Assembly: GCA_021432635.1 (NCBI GenBank)
Contig: MU270022.1
Coordinates: 992,001 to 1,056,000 of the forward strand
DNA from: Thozetella sp. PMI_491
Lineage: Eukaryota; Ascomycota; Sordariomycetes; Chaetosphaeriales; Chaetosphaeriaceae
DNA length: 64,000 nt
Reading direction: 5' to 3'
The position numbers were made by a program, and so were the translations under genes. Each line of letters starts with the position of its first letter. Position 1 is the first letter of the stretch. Below are positions 46,704-56,868 of this stretch, piece after piece. Below the pieces are notes generated by a model. It was not told the origin of the DNA. It saw nothing but the letters and a program-made list of their open reading frames with translations, and made no database searches.

Positions 46704-46710
46704 TATAAAA
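46704..46710 (+). promoter_or_regulatory. TATA box of the retropepsin-like gene
   Basis: TATAAAA within GGGATATAAAAGG, about 190 bp upstream of the inferred start codon. Confidence 0.55.
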
Positions 46711-46896
46711 GGATTGGCTTTACGCATCAGGACGCTCTTTCGAATTACTTGGCCATCATCATTCTACGACTCACATCTATACACCTGATAAAATCGCCGA
46801 GCTTTCATATGATCCCTTATTTGCTGATGGTTCTATCCACTTGAAATAGCCACCAAGACGAAATTACGGGAAGACAAAGGTTTTAACAGTCTCGCA

Positions 46897-47761
46897 ATGT
46901 TACGCAATGGAGACAGAGCAGGTTCGAAGAATCATATTCACTTGGAGAAACTACAGCGTGTGCTGCATCGCATATCCTTGCAATTCCCATCGCTGCTCAG
47001 ACAGGTCCCTTCCTCAAGCACGAACTCTAGAATCATATTTCAACGAATGGAGACGTTGGATGATCTAGAAGATAGACGCTGCGCTAGAGCCCAATCATGG
47101 AGCCAGAGAACGGTCAGTTGGAGAGACTAACCTGATTAATTTCCAGCTGAAAATTTCACCAGGACTTTGAGCAAGACGTCATCACGACCGATATACATGG
47201 AAACAACTTCCGGGCTGTGGCTCTGCTAGACACTGGGTGCCACCATGGGAACTGGATCTCCAAGCGACTGGTTCAGGACTTGGGAAAGCTGTGCGAGATC
47301 TCCCCGGCACCCTCGACCACGACAGCTGTGAGCCTTGATGGGCGAGTTGTCATGGCCTTGGGTGTGATTGACCTACAGTGGAAGTGGAATCGAGGCACTC
47401 GCTATCATCTCACTCGATTCTATGTTCTTTCTAGCTCTGGATATCTGGACATGGTGCTTGGAAGGGAATTCATCCAAACTGAGAGCCTTCTCTTGCGGAA
47501 TGAATCGGTCTTCTTGGTATTAGTACAGCATAAAAAGAACAAGAAAGGTGCGTAAGATACTAATCTATTAGAATGAAAAGACGTGCGCAAGTATTCTAAC
47601 TGTCCCCAGGCGATAAATCTGCCATTGCCGCCGAGAAAGAAAGACAGCGTAAGGAGAAAGCTGCCCTGAAGGAATGGAGGAAGCAGGCCAAACAAGGTGA
47701 TTCAAGCCAGGAAGCATCGCAACAGTTCGTGCAATACCAGGAAGACGAGGTTCAGGGTTGA
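46897..47761 (+). CDS. Small protein with a retropepsin-like aspartic protease domain
   Basis: Exons are 46897-47112, 47163-47547 and 47610-47761, with introns of 50 nt (GTCAGT..CACCAG) and 62 nt (GTGCGT..CCCAG), giving 250 residues. The middle exon has VALLDTGCHHGNWISKRLV, then SLDGRVVMALGVIDLQW and YLDMVLGREFI. That is the order of a single-lobe retropepsin: catalytic DTG, a strand-rich body and a C-terminal hydrophobic-hydrophobic-G motif (VLG). The C-terminus is a Lys/Gln/Glu-rich helix (EKERQRKEKAALKEWRKQ). No reverse transcriptase, integrase or gag sequence is adjacent, so this looks like a stand-alone domesticated domain of the kind common in ascomycetes rather than an element. The first exon is the least certain part. 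Confidence 0.7.
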
Positions 47762-48308
47762 GAGATGGAAAGTTAGATCCATCTAGTTGCCGGTTTCTAT
47801 GTTATTTTGTTTTTGAGGACTGAATTTACTAGCTTTACTCTGGAATATTGTTTTAGCGATACCGTGCATATAGCAGTGGAAGTGTCCTTGTAAAAGACTC
47901 CTGGCTCACAATTGTGCACATGCTAGTTCTCACAGCTAGATTGGGATAATCAGCATTCACTGTTTTGGCCAAACTCAGCTGCTTGTCTGTAGGGTCTTCA
48001 AGACTACGAACCCTGCTTTGAGAAAGCCTACAATTAATACCCGACCAACATGTAAAACGCTATTACCTTTAAGTGATAATGGGTTTAGATTGCACTCTAG
48101 AAGGGGTAATTCACTGCCGAGAGCTGACTGCCACCGTTTTTCCAGTAGTATCTTGACCTCTCCAGGATGGAGAGCATCTCACCTAAACAACATTGATAGG
48201 TCAGACATAGTTGATATACAGAATGGCTAACATATGCGAAGAAACGGTCTGAATGGGTTGTATCTAGTTTTACACCGACCCGAATTTCTGGTCTCGAGAA
48301 TCATGAGA
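47762..48308. other. Convergent 3' intergenic region
   Basis: About 550 bp between two converging genes; nothing but short frames. Confidence 0.5.
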
Positions 48309-51300
48309 TTAATCTGACTGGTCCCAGTCTACCCAATCTTTGAAGTTCGTTTCAAATCCAATGCTGCTTATAAGAAATTCATTTTCCTCTGACGACGGAC
48401 CTGCACCACCTTGAACCGATGAAATTTGATCCAAGAAGACGCCACTCGTTATCTCGCCAATTCCACCGCCATAATATTGACCATTAGTGGATTGACCTTC
48501 TCCATTGCTTGCGTTTATCTCCCCATTCCATAATTCTTCAAAATCATTAACCCACCGGACGATATTCGACTCACTTTGTATATTTGCAGTGTAAGCATCA
48601 TCCAGGGAATCTGCGCCTAGATGTAGGAGTACGGGGGATTCTGAAGAAGGCCCAGTTGCGCCAAGTTGCAGAGATCTTTCACGTCCATCTTCATCAGAGC
48701 TCTCCTCCTCTTCCTCTGTCTCAGGATAGACGCAGTCAACATCATCACCGAATAGAGTGTTCTTGAGGTTTGGATCCAGATTCACAAAGGCGGAATGATC
48801 TTCGTTGGTCCATGGCCTGTGGGCCTTGAGCAGGTCGACTGCAGCGCGGTGGCCCTCGTCTTCAGCGAACTTGACCGCGCGATGGTACTGATAACGATGC
48901 TCTCCATCGGTTCGAGCCCCTACGCACAGAAGGTATTGAAGTATATCAATGTGTCCATGCTCCGCGGCGGCCTCAAGAGCAGTTCTTCCATCGTCTGGCG
49001 CAGCTGGTGCATTGCAATCTGCGCCTTCGTCGACTAGAAGCTTGACAATACCGATGCTTCCGTTTAAAACTGCTTCCTGTAACGCCGTGGCCCCGTCTTC
49101 TCCAATTGCAGCGGCGTTAGGGCATGCACCCTGGTCAATCAGTCTTCTTACCAGACTGATATCGCCAATACTGGCTGCTGCCTGAAGGGGAGTCTGTGGT
49201 GATTGGCTTCCTCTTAAATAGGATATAATTTTGGCGTCATTCGTGTTAACATCGATGCCCTCATTTAGCAGAATCTCGACCAAGGCTGTTTTGTTCTTCC
49301 GAATAAGGATTGGGAGAATAGTCGGTGTTATTGTAGTATTTATCTGGCTAAAAAAATTCGTCTCGTGAAGGTCGTGCATAGAAAACTCAAGGGCAGCGAC
49401 TTCAAGATCTCGTTGATTCGGCTGATACCCATGCCTTGAGAGGCAACGTAGAATTTCCTTTTGCTGGCCAAGAATGGCAATCCCGACCAGTGAAATTCTG
49501 TAAATCACGGCAGGGGGGCCTCCCTTTCGACGTCCTGGTTCTGGTTTGTCAAGCTGTTCAGGTCGACGAATCCAAACGTTCTGTTTCCAAACTACAATGC
49601 GGGTACCACCTAGATAGGAAGCTGGTCCCGGTTGGTGCCTTGGCAGCTTAGCAAGCCGAAACTGCCTCAACAGTAACATTTCCGTTATTTTCGCGCGGCC
49701 AAGGAATACGGCAGTTGCCAGAGCAATTCCTTCGATCTGTCTGGTTTGGCTGCTTTGCACAGAACCTCCTTGCCTTAGATCCAATTGTCGGACGACAAAA
49801 TTTTCATCTCCAGCCCAGGTAGCAGCAAGAAGCGCGGTCGCGTCGTATCGTAATGGCTCGAGTTGTAGGATATGTCTCACTAGAGCACGCTTTCGTAATA
49901 CTACGGCCATTGCCAACGGCGTGTTCCCGAAGCGATCAGCGCAGTTCCAGTCCGCCTTGACTCGGGTTAGAAGGCTGACAATCTTGTTATCCTTGACCTT
50001 GGCTGCTTGGAGCTTCGTATCAGTCCCCATTTTTGCGCCTGTACTCAAGAGCAGTGCAACGGCTCTGGTACCCCCGCGACCATATATATCGCGCTGGATT
50101 GCATATGAGAGTGGGGTTCTGCCAAATTTGTCTCGAAGGTTTGGATCGGCGCCATTCTTCAAGAGTAGCTCCATACCGCTTACATCTCCCAGCCTCGACG
50201 TAGAGTGAAGTGACGGAGTGGGTGCGCAGTAGTTCGACCCAGGCCAGGCATTGAGTAGCATTTTGCAGATCCGATCATCTTGTGTTCCATCCGCTTCGCC
50301 AAGAGGCGTCCCGTGACCCCTGTTATCGGGGTGGAGGAGGGTGCCTAGTTTTGGGGTTTTTGAGATGAACAGCTGCACCAATTCATAGTTCAGATGTCTG
50401 ATGGCGCACCTTAGTGCTCGCACTGGGTCCTTAAGCGGTAATTGAGTTGCTCTGGCGGTGAGGTGGTCCATAGCCCATGATGTGATAGTGTTCCATGGAG
50501 TTTCCTTAGGTATATCGAGAAGAGTTGCAATTAGATCTCTTTCTTCAAACTCTCCCTTCGTTTTTTGGACTTTTTCGAGCATCATAGCCACTGTAATCGG
50601 GTCTTTGTTCTTGCTAGCATGACTAATAGGGTCCCTGTATGGAGCCCCTTGGTCAATCAAGAAGTCCAGTAGCTCGCCGTTACCGTACTCCAGTGCGTAT
50701 TGGATCGGGTAGTTGGCACGTATCTCATGGAGCACGCTGAGAACAGGACTGTAACATCTCGGTTTTAAGGCAACGCCAAATGCGGCAAGCCTTCTGAGGA
50801 TGTCAACACGCTGAAGGCGTATTGCGGCAGCGAAGACTCGATCGATCAAGGCTTGTGTTGTGCGTTCTTCTGATGCCCGCAGTGTCCGCATTATAGGCTC
50901 GACAACGCTTAGAGCCTCGAAAATAGAGATGCAAATCTTGTCTTCTTTAACGAGATTCCGTCCCACCTTGTTAAAACTTAGATATTGCAGTAGGTTGTTA
51001 GATATGGCATATATAAGAATCTCCAACATCCAAGTCGCTTGTGTGGAGCCTTGCCGTCGCAGCAACTCTGCGCAACTGAGATGGTCGCCAGGGTTTTTCT
51101 CCGGTATGAAGGCCGCAAGTAAGTGATGTCTCTGTATTGGGTCTCCTTGCAAAATACTTTTCTCAAATGACGAAATGATGGCATTGAGAGAAGCAATTTT
51201 TTGAACTTCGCCATGGCTGTGGAAGCTTAATATGGAACGAAGACCGTCTAACGGCTGTCCTTTTGTCCAGTCTACAGAACAGTGTTAATAAATGTACTGC

Positions 51301-51973
51301 CTGAAACAACTAGGAGACGCAGATGATACACACTTTGGATAACATTCTCATGGAACTGAAACCATGGAAGTGTGGCCGGCCAGCAAAGAACCGGCGGAGG
51401 TGTGTACATGCTTAGTCCTGGAGGACGTGGAGGACTGGGGGCTGTGTTTCTCTTTTAGAGTGTGCCTGCACTAAGAGGTCAACTCAGGCACTTACATAGA
51501 TTCCTTCGGTTCCTGTCGAGGGATAACGCGAAGCGATTTGCGTCATAATGGTTCCTCATGCCGTTTTGAATTTGGCTGGCGGTGAGTTTGACGCCATTCA
51601 GGACCGCTATGGAGCTGTGATCCGACTTTTGAGTCTTAGATCCAAGCCTCCTACTCTTTTTAGATCTCTCTTGCTTCCTGATTTGGTGATCTATATACTT
51701 CCATCCCGCCCTTGTGACATTCTTTTTATAGTTCCATTCGTCTAGCTTAGACTTCCAACAACGGTTGCTAAGCATGCAAACAGGCTATCAGCAATGTCCC
51801 TCACTCTTCTTGCACAGGTACGGGGCTTAACACACTCACCTAGGTACAAATCCGTATTTTTCTCTCATTATATTTCTCATCTCGTTCAAAGACTTACGCT
51901 GTCTCATGTAGAGCGTCCATATCTCAAGTTGGTGCCGGTTCCACTCTCCATCTGTTGGAGCGGGAATAGACAT
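48309..51973 (-). CDS. Clr5-domain ankyrin-repeat protein B, four exons
   Basis: Minus-strand exons are 51973-51840, 51767-51496, 51441-51334 and 51271-48309, with introns of 72, 54 and 62 nt, giving 1,158 residues. The first and third exons have exactly the same lengths as in paralogue A (134 and 108 nt) and the intron phases match. The Clr5 domain begins EWNRHQLEIWTLYMRQRKS, and exon 3 gives SPSPPRPPGLSMYTPPPV..WPATLPWFQF. Ankyrin repeats include GMELLLKNGADPNLRDKFG, TPLQAAASIGDISLVRRLIDQGA, ALQEAVLNGSIGIVKLLVDEGA and ALEAAAEHGHIDILQYLLCVGA. The tail ends GFETNFKDWVDWDQSD, nearly the same as A. The role is inferred as for A. Divergence is high in the middle repeats, so the duplication is old. 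Confidence 0.9.
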
Positions 51974-53174
51974 CATGTGTTAAAGTATGTGTGCTGAATA
52001 GTACTGAAGTTTAATGGCTCAAGCGATGAAGAAATTGGCGGGGAAATGAGCCCATGACGCACTTATCCCAGGCCATGCCGATGTTTCAATGTGGTACGAC
52101 GGAGGCAGCGAGTGTGGGAAGCCAGCCTGCTTTATATACTTGGAATCTGTTCCTTTTCAAGCCTCCTATTGGCCGCTGACGCCAGGCGCTCCATTTTCAT
52201 TACTGGCTGAGGTACCCCTCATTCTCACCGGTGGGGCTGATAGATGCCTTTTTTTCCTTGACCTGATTGGAAAGACATTTTCTGGACAATAAGCCGAAAA
52301 AAATCTTCCTGGCGGCGTTAAAATCAATTAGAAGGCAGGTTTGCAAGGTTTAGGAGGGATTGTAATAATTTAGGAGTGTGGTTTCATGCGTTACCCCCCT
52401 GGGGTGTAATATTATTACTTTATAAAGATAGTTAGTTGGTTTCAGCGTAAGGTATGTATGGGGATTTGGAAGGATTTAGGTAGACGGGGTGGTGGACGTG
52501 GTGCGGGTATTATAGAGTAAGTTAAGCTAAAGTAGCTTACACGAAAATAGGTTATAATATTATTATAAATATGTCTTAACTTTATAATAACGGCTGCTTT
52601 CACGGCGAGGATCACTGAGTCAGTTCAAGACTGGTGGACCATACTCAAGTAGACGGACTAAAAGACTCTTAGATGAGGATCAGGGAGAAGGAGGCAGCGA
52701 AGCTGCTTCCCAGCTCTGATTAGGGGTATATCCAAGGAGCTAGGGCCTCTGGGTGCCCAAAGCTCCTTTGCTTTCCACGATCTTAGTGTAACTTACGTAG
52801 GCGTGTAGAGATAGATGGCTGGGCAGCTGCTAGGCAGCTGGGGCCATCTGCTCGCAACGCTTGCAACAGGTGGTCTGATCTGTGGTCAGGGCCAGCGGCC
52901 ATCACAGCTGCTTTACATAATTTTTTCACATATACTATCTATTTCCGTATGTGTAATACATCCGGGTACTCTTATACGAGAGAATATTAACAGGATTTTA
53001 ACTTCAAGATCAAACCCGTATTCAAACTAATACAGCGATAATAATAGTTGTAGAAGAGTGTACTAGTTAATTTAGCTCAATAGCCGCAGCCTTTTTTACC
53101 GTCCAGGTCGTTAGCGTCCGATATAACAACCCGTCCCAAATCGCCGCATACATTGTGGCCTCTCCATTGTAACA
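51974..53174. other. Promoter of Clr5-ankyrin B and intergenic DNA, possibly containing repeat relics
   Basis: AT-rich around 52390-52600 with no gene. The stretch after 52600 has the look of old LTR-type sequence, but no paired ends were found, so nothing is called. Confidence 0.4.
52131..52140 (-). promoter_or_regulatory. TATA-like element of Clr5-ankyrin B
   Basis: On the minus strand the sequence is AGTATATAAA, about 160 bp upstream of the start codon at 51973. Confidence 0.5.
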
Positions 53175-55196
53175 TCAATGCGCCCGGGTATCCAGAGGAA
53201 GACTTGCCCAGTCTTCGCGCCAATTTCGGCTGCCATCCTTCCGGGGCCAGATGCGATGAAAGATGTGCAAAGCTGTACGCTCTGGTATTGGTGAACTCCC
53301 CCGATATACTATATTAACGGGGCTAGTGGCTCTTTCGTTGCAGGCCTCACTGGTACGCCCGGTTAGTTCCTTCACGTGGCTACTGTCCTTGTCGTCTCGA
53401 ACACATCGCTCGATCAACCACGAGCGACTTAAATTGTCAAAAATTTCACTTATATCATGGCGATAGCTGCGGTCCCCAAAACTTCCACCACCAGTGGTGT
53501 AGAGTTTGAGAGTCTCCAGCTTCCTCCCCGTTTTATCCCGGCAGATGGTCTCCCAGATTGATCGTGCTAGCGTCTCGTCCACCGCACAGTTCATAAATGC
53601 TTCTCGTACATGACCGCGCCTTAGGAGCGAGTCCTCTTCAGAGTCTCCAGAGTAGAGTGTGCGATCATCCTCGTCAAATGAAAGCTCGTCCGTTGAAGTA
53701 TCACCACGCATGACCCGCCAGTCAGAGCAGTCCACGGTGAGGAAAAGACGTTGCAAACTTTCCATCTTGCCGAAGCTTCTGTATATTTCAGCCTCGTGCG
53801 CATCGGATTTGGTGCGTTTGATCGTGATTTCTAAGTCTTGTAGCACCGGACATTGGGCCCGGATTTGCAAAATATGCTCTTTCGTAAATATCATAGGTAT
53901 GTGCCGCCGAGTCTCACACAATTTATATTCAAGCGGGCGAATAGCGAGCTTCCTCAAGGTGCGTCCGTCTCGGGACAGTATACTATCCATGATTACGGGT
54001 CCGATAGAACCGGAAACTGAAAGCTCATTGAGGGACGGGAGAGCTTCGAAAAAGGCAATGGTATTGTTGGCGTAATCTAGGTGGTAGAAGTCGTGGTCAT
54101 CACGATTAAGACGTACGCGAAGCGCTTCCAATTGAGGGAGGGAGCAATTCCGGACGATCCACCCCATTGTCTCATCATTGATGCCGTGATAGCACTCGAA
54201 GCCTCCTCCCAAGGTCAGACGGCGTAGGCAGCTAAAGTCTGTATGTTTGTTCCAAGTTCGCAGAAAGTCTTGATTGAAGTACGGCGACCCTTGGAGCGAG
54301 AGAGATGTTAACGACCCAGTTCCAGAGCCAGAAATAAAGCCCGGAAGACTCCTCCATGGCTTTCTTGGGATCCTATGCATACGTAGTCTTCGCAACGACA
54401 GCGTTGGGACGAGACGAATTATGCAAACTTCCTTCAAGTTGGGAGCAAGACCGGCAACTAGTTCCAGCATCGCCTCCAAGTTGAAATCGTCCTCGCCGTC
54501 CGAGTTCGTCGGAGCGTACTTGACTTTGACGCTATACAAACAAGGAGACGTCGCTATTGCCATTTCGTGAAGATCGGGTGTTTGCCATCGCAGGCTTCGC
54601 ATTCAGAACGAGAAGTGGTGGATTTTACATTGGGGATGGTGCCTGTGGATAGCGTCGAGCAAATCGGGCGGAAACTGATTACGGCAGTCGTACACCAACT
54701 TCGTCAGTTGCTGTAATGTTTTTACGAAATCAACAACCGGTATCCATGCCATCGCTTCCTCAGGGGAGACTTCGACGGGCCCGTCCTCACGGAACGGTAC
54801 CTGCAAAAATGGCTCTTCATCTCCCAAGGCAGCTTCGATACTCTGCAACCGAAACCAGTTCATGGACTCATCGTGCAGTGACTCTGCCGCCCCTCCTATT
54901 TTCTCAGACTCTTCGGTATCTAGGAGCAAAAATCCTTTGATACGGAGATGGCGGACGTGGGGGCTGGACTCTGTCCTGGCAAGGATCTTGACCAGTGCGT
55001 CTACATCCTGTTGCAATGCGTTGCGGTCGCTAACTATGAACTGGACTTCTCGAAATACCGATCGAAGTGCAGCACTATGGCAAATCCTGTTTACCAAACT
55101 GAATGCATAAAGACTTGGTCGGTGCGTGTCATGAAAAAGACCGGCTATCTGCTCTAGCGTTTCGAATGGTAGACTGTCTAGCTTAGCGGAGGCCAT
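53175..55196 (-). pseudogene. F-box / leucine-rich-repeat protein gene with one in-frame stop
   Basis: From ATG 55196 the frame runs 197 codons, meets TGA at 54605-54603, then continues in the same frame with no shift for 475 more codons to the stop at 53175. The first part is a clear F-box (LDSLPFETLEQIAGLFHDT..LYAFSLVNRICHSAALRSVF). It ends DAIHRHHPQCKIHHFSF before the stop; after it come MRSLRWQTPDLHEMAIATSPCLYSV and LRR-like strands (CLRRLTLGGGFECYHG, SLNELSVSGSI). In this fungal family an arginine often sits where the TGA is (F-R-LRSL), so a single CGA-to-TGA change would explain it. A 35-nt GTAAAA..GAAG segment spanning the stop is too short to be a convincing intron. Loss of function, programmed readthrough or sequencing error are all possible. 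Confidence 0.8.
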
Positions 55197-56158
55197 CGTC
55201 AAAATCCGCCTAGATCAAAAGAAGATGGTAGGATGTATGATCAATGTTTTAGTCCAGTTGTGTTACTAGCGCGCAGCACCTTCACGAAAATTATGAAAAG
55301 GGCGAGCAAGCATTGGGAAGCTGGTATTGATGCAGGGTTTTATGGCCAAACCAACGGGGCGGCTAGATAAAGTAGCGACATAATAGAGCGATGGCAAACA
55401 ACTCTGCAATATAGCCTCTCATATAAATTGCCAACAGGTGGCGCAGCAGCGTCTTCAATGTCGGCTAATAGCGAGACTATCACGCGGGTGATTAGACCTA
55501 CTTAGCAACTTTTCATCCTACTCGACCATTGTTGCTTTCCAATACGAGCAGCATGATTCTCATAATAGAGACGGTACAAACACACAAATATTAGATGGCA
55601 TACTCACCCTGAAGCATCACGCTAGGACGGTGGTTCGGGTGCAATACCCTCCGTTGCCCGCAGTCATATGACCCCGGCAGACACTAACCATCAACCGAAG
55701 AAGATTAATGTGTCTTGACAGAAGGAATGCGGAGCTAGCAATGTGTCGTGGCCGAATTAACTACTCACACTGAGGGTTGAGGCGTGTTGCTTCAGCAGGT
55801 GCCAAGATTTCAGTCGTATGACTACTGGATACCGGTGTATGTATTGGTCTTGGACTTCAAACTGCGAATATCGGTTTCTGCGGTGGTCTTTGCATCGTTA
55901 CCTACTTTCGAAAATAGTCCCCAATTAGTCTGGGCCGCATGTCCCAAGAATGAGAGTTGACTGGCTTCTATCCGGGATCCCTGGCACGCACGTAACTACC
56001 TATATTACTGTGCAGGAAAATCATCCTATACTGTATACTTTTAGCGGGACATGTATCTTTTTAAAGCTTATCTAATGTTATCTCCAGTCAGCGGCCTATA
56101 TAAAGCCCAGGATAAGTAATAGCGAGCTATTTATGTTACAATTCGCTTTCCACTCGCC

Positions 56159-56185
56159 AGCCTTACCCAGCACTTGGGTAAGGCT
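56159..56185. repeat. Perfect 11-bp hairpin
   Basis: AGCCTTACCCA, loop GCACT, TGGGTAAGGCT. There is no adjacent gene end, and it could be part of a repeat. Confidence 0.8.
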
Positions 56186-56565
56186 CGCCGGCTTGCTCCA
56201 AGTTCCTGGCAGAGCAACTAAGAACTAAAGTCTTGGGCTGTAATGCCGAGCCTCTAGAGCGCTATACGTATTTATGCTAATGTAACGCTTGAGATTAACA
56301 TGTATGAGTATATAGATAAGCGTATCGCCGCTTCATAGAAAGGAGAATCAAGCTTTATCACACATACGTTACTTGTACTTAGTCAGAGCGTAGTTATCCA
56401 TAGTCGTCCCCATATCGGTAAAAGAGAGCTTCACCCAAGATAACGATTACAGCCGTTCCGGATATCTGCCCTCACGTCTAGCTTACCACCGACGAAGAAG
56501 GCCCTGACCGGAGTGTAGCACAGAGCCTTAAGCCTAGCATCTTGGGCTTAAATTTTCCTACTGTT

Positions 56566-56646
56566 TCATATTATCGATACCTTACTTTACAAGAGCTGCT
56601 CCGGGCCAATATAAACTAGCGTTAGCTAAAGACTCTAGGCCTAACT
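56566..56646 (+). repeat. Dispersed repeat, copy 2
   Basis: Aligns with 40021-40102 (CTTTACAAGAGCTGCTCCGG, AAACTAGCGTTAG, AAAGACTCTAGG). It carries T/A at most positions where copy 1 has C/G, a pattern that would fit RIP. Confidence 0.7.
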
Positions 56647-56868
56647 GGGCGGGTCTATACTAAAATTATGAGACGAAAACGCGCTAGGGCGCCGATTTGT
56701 CCGCTTAAGTTTTCTTACATTAACACTAGTTTAGCGGCGGGGACACCAGCTCTGTTTCCCTCTCCTCCAGCTAACAGCCAGCCATCGCCTACCACAAACA
56801 TCGGAGAACCCAGCCATAACTACCAACCGTGTAATCACCGCTACCGCGCGTGTTTATTCGGCCCAAGA

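Larger units (their letters stand above)
45222..46896. other. Intergenic region between Clr5-ankyrin A and the retropepsin-like gene
   Basis: No gene was seen. It contains a candidate small solo LTR (45973-46136) and the promoter of the next gene. Confidence 0.4.
55197..56868. other. Intergenic region with repeat relics
   Basis: No gene seen. Contains an 11-bp hairpin and the second copy of a dispersed repeat (both listed). The right end must hold the promoter of the Zn2Cys6 regulator. Confidence 0.4.

Noticed and set aside
52789-52990. TGTAAC...TTAACA stretch as a solo LTR
   Set aside because: The flanking 5-mers differ (CTTAG versus GGATT), the ends are not inverted repeats and no primer-binding site follows.
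54590-54640. A 35-nt intron (GTAAAA...GAAG) that would remove the TGA of the F-box/LRR gene
   Set aside because: It is too short for a fungal spliceosomal intron, has no branch site, and would delete conserved residues.
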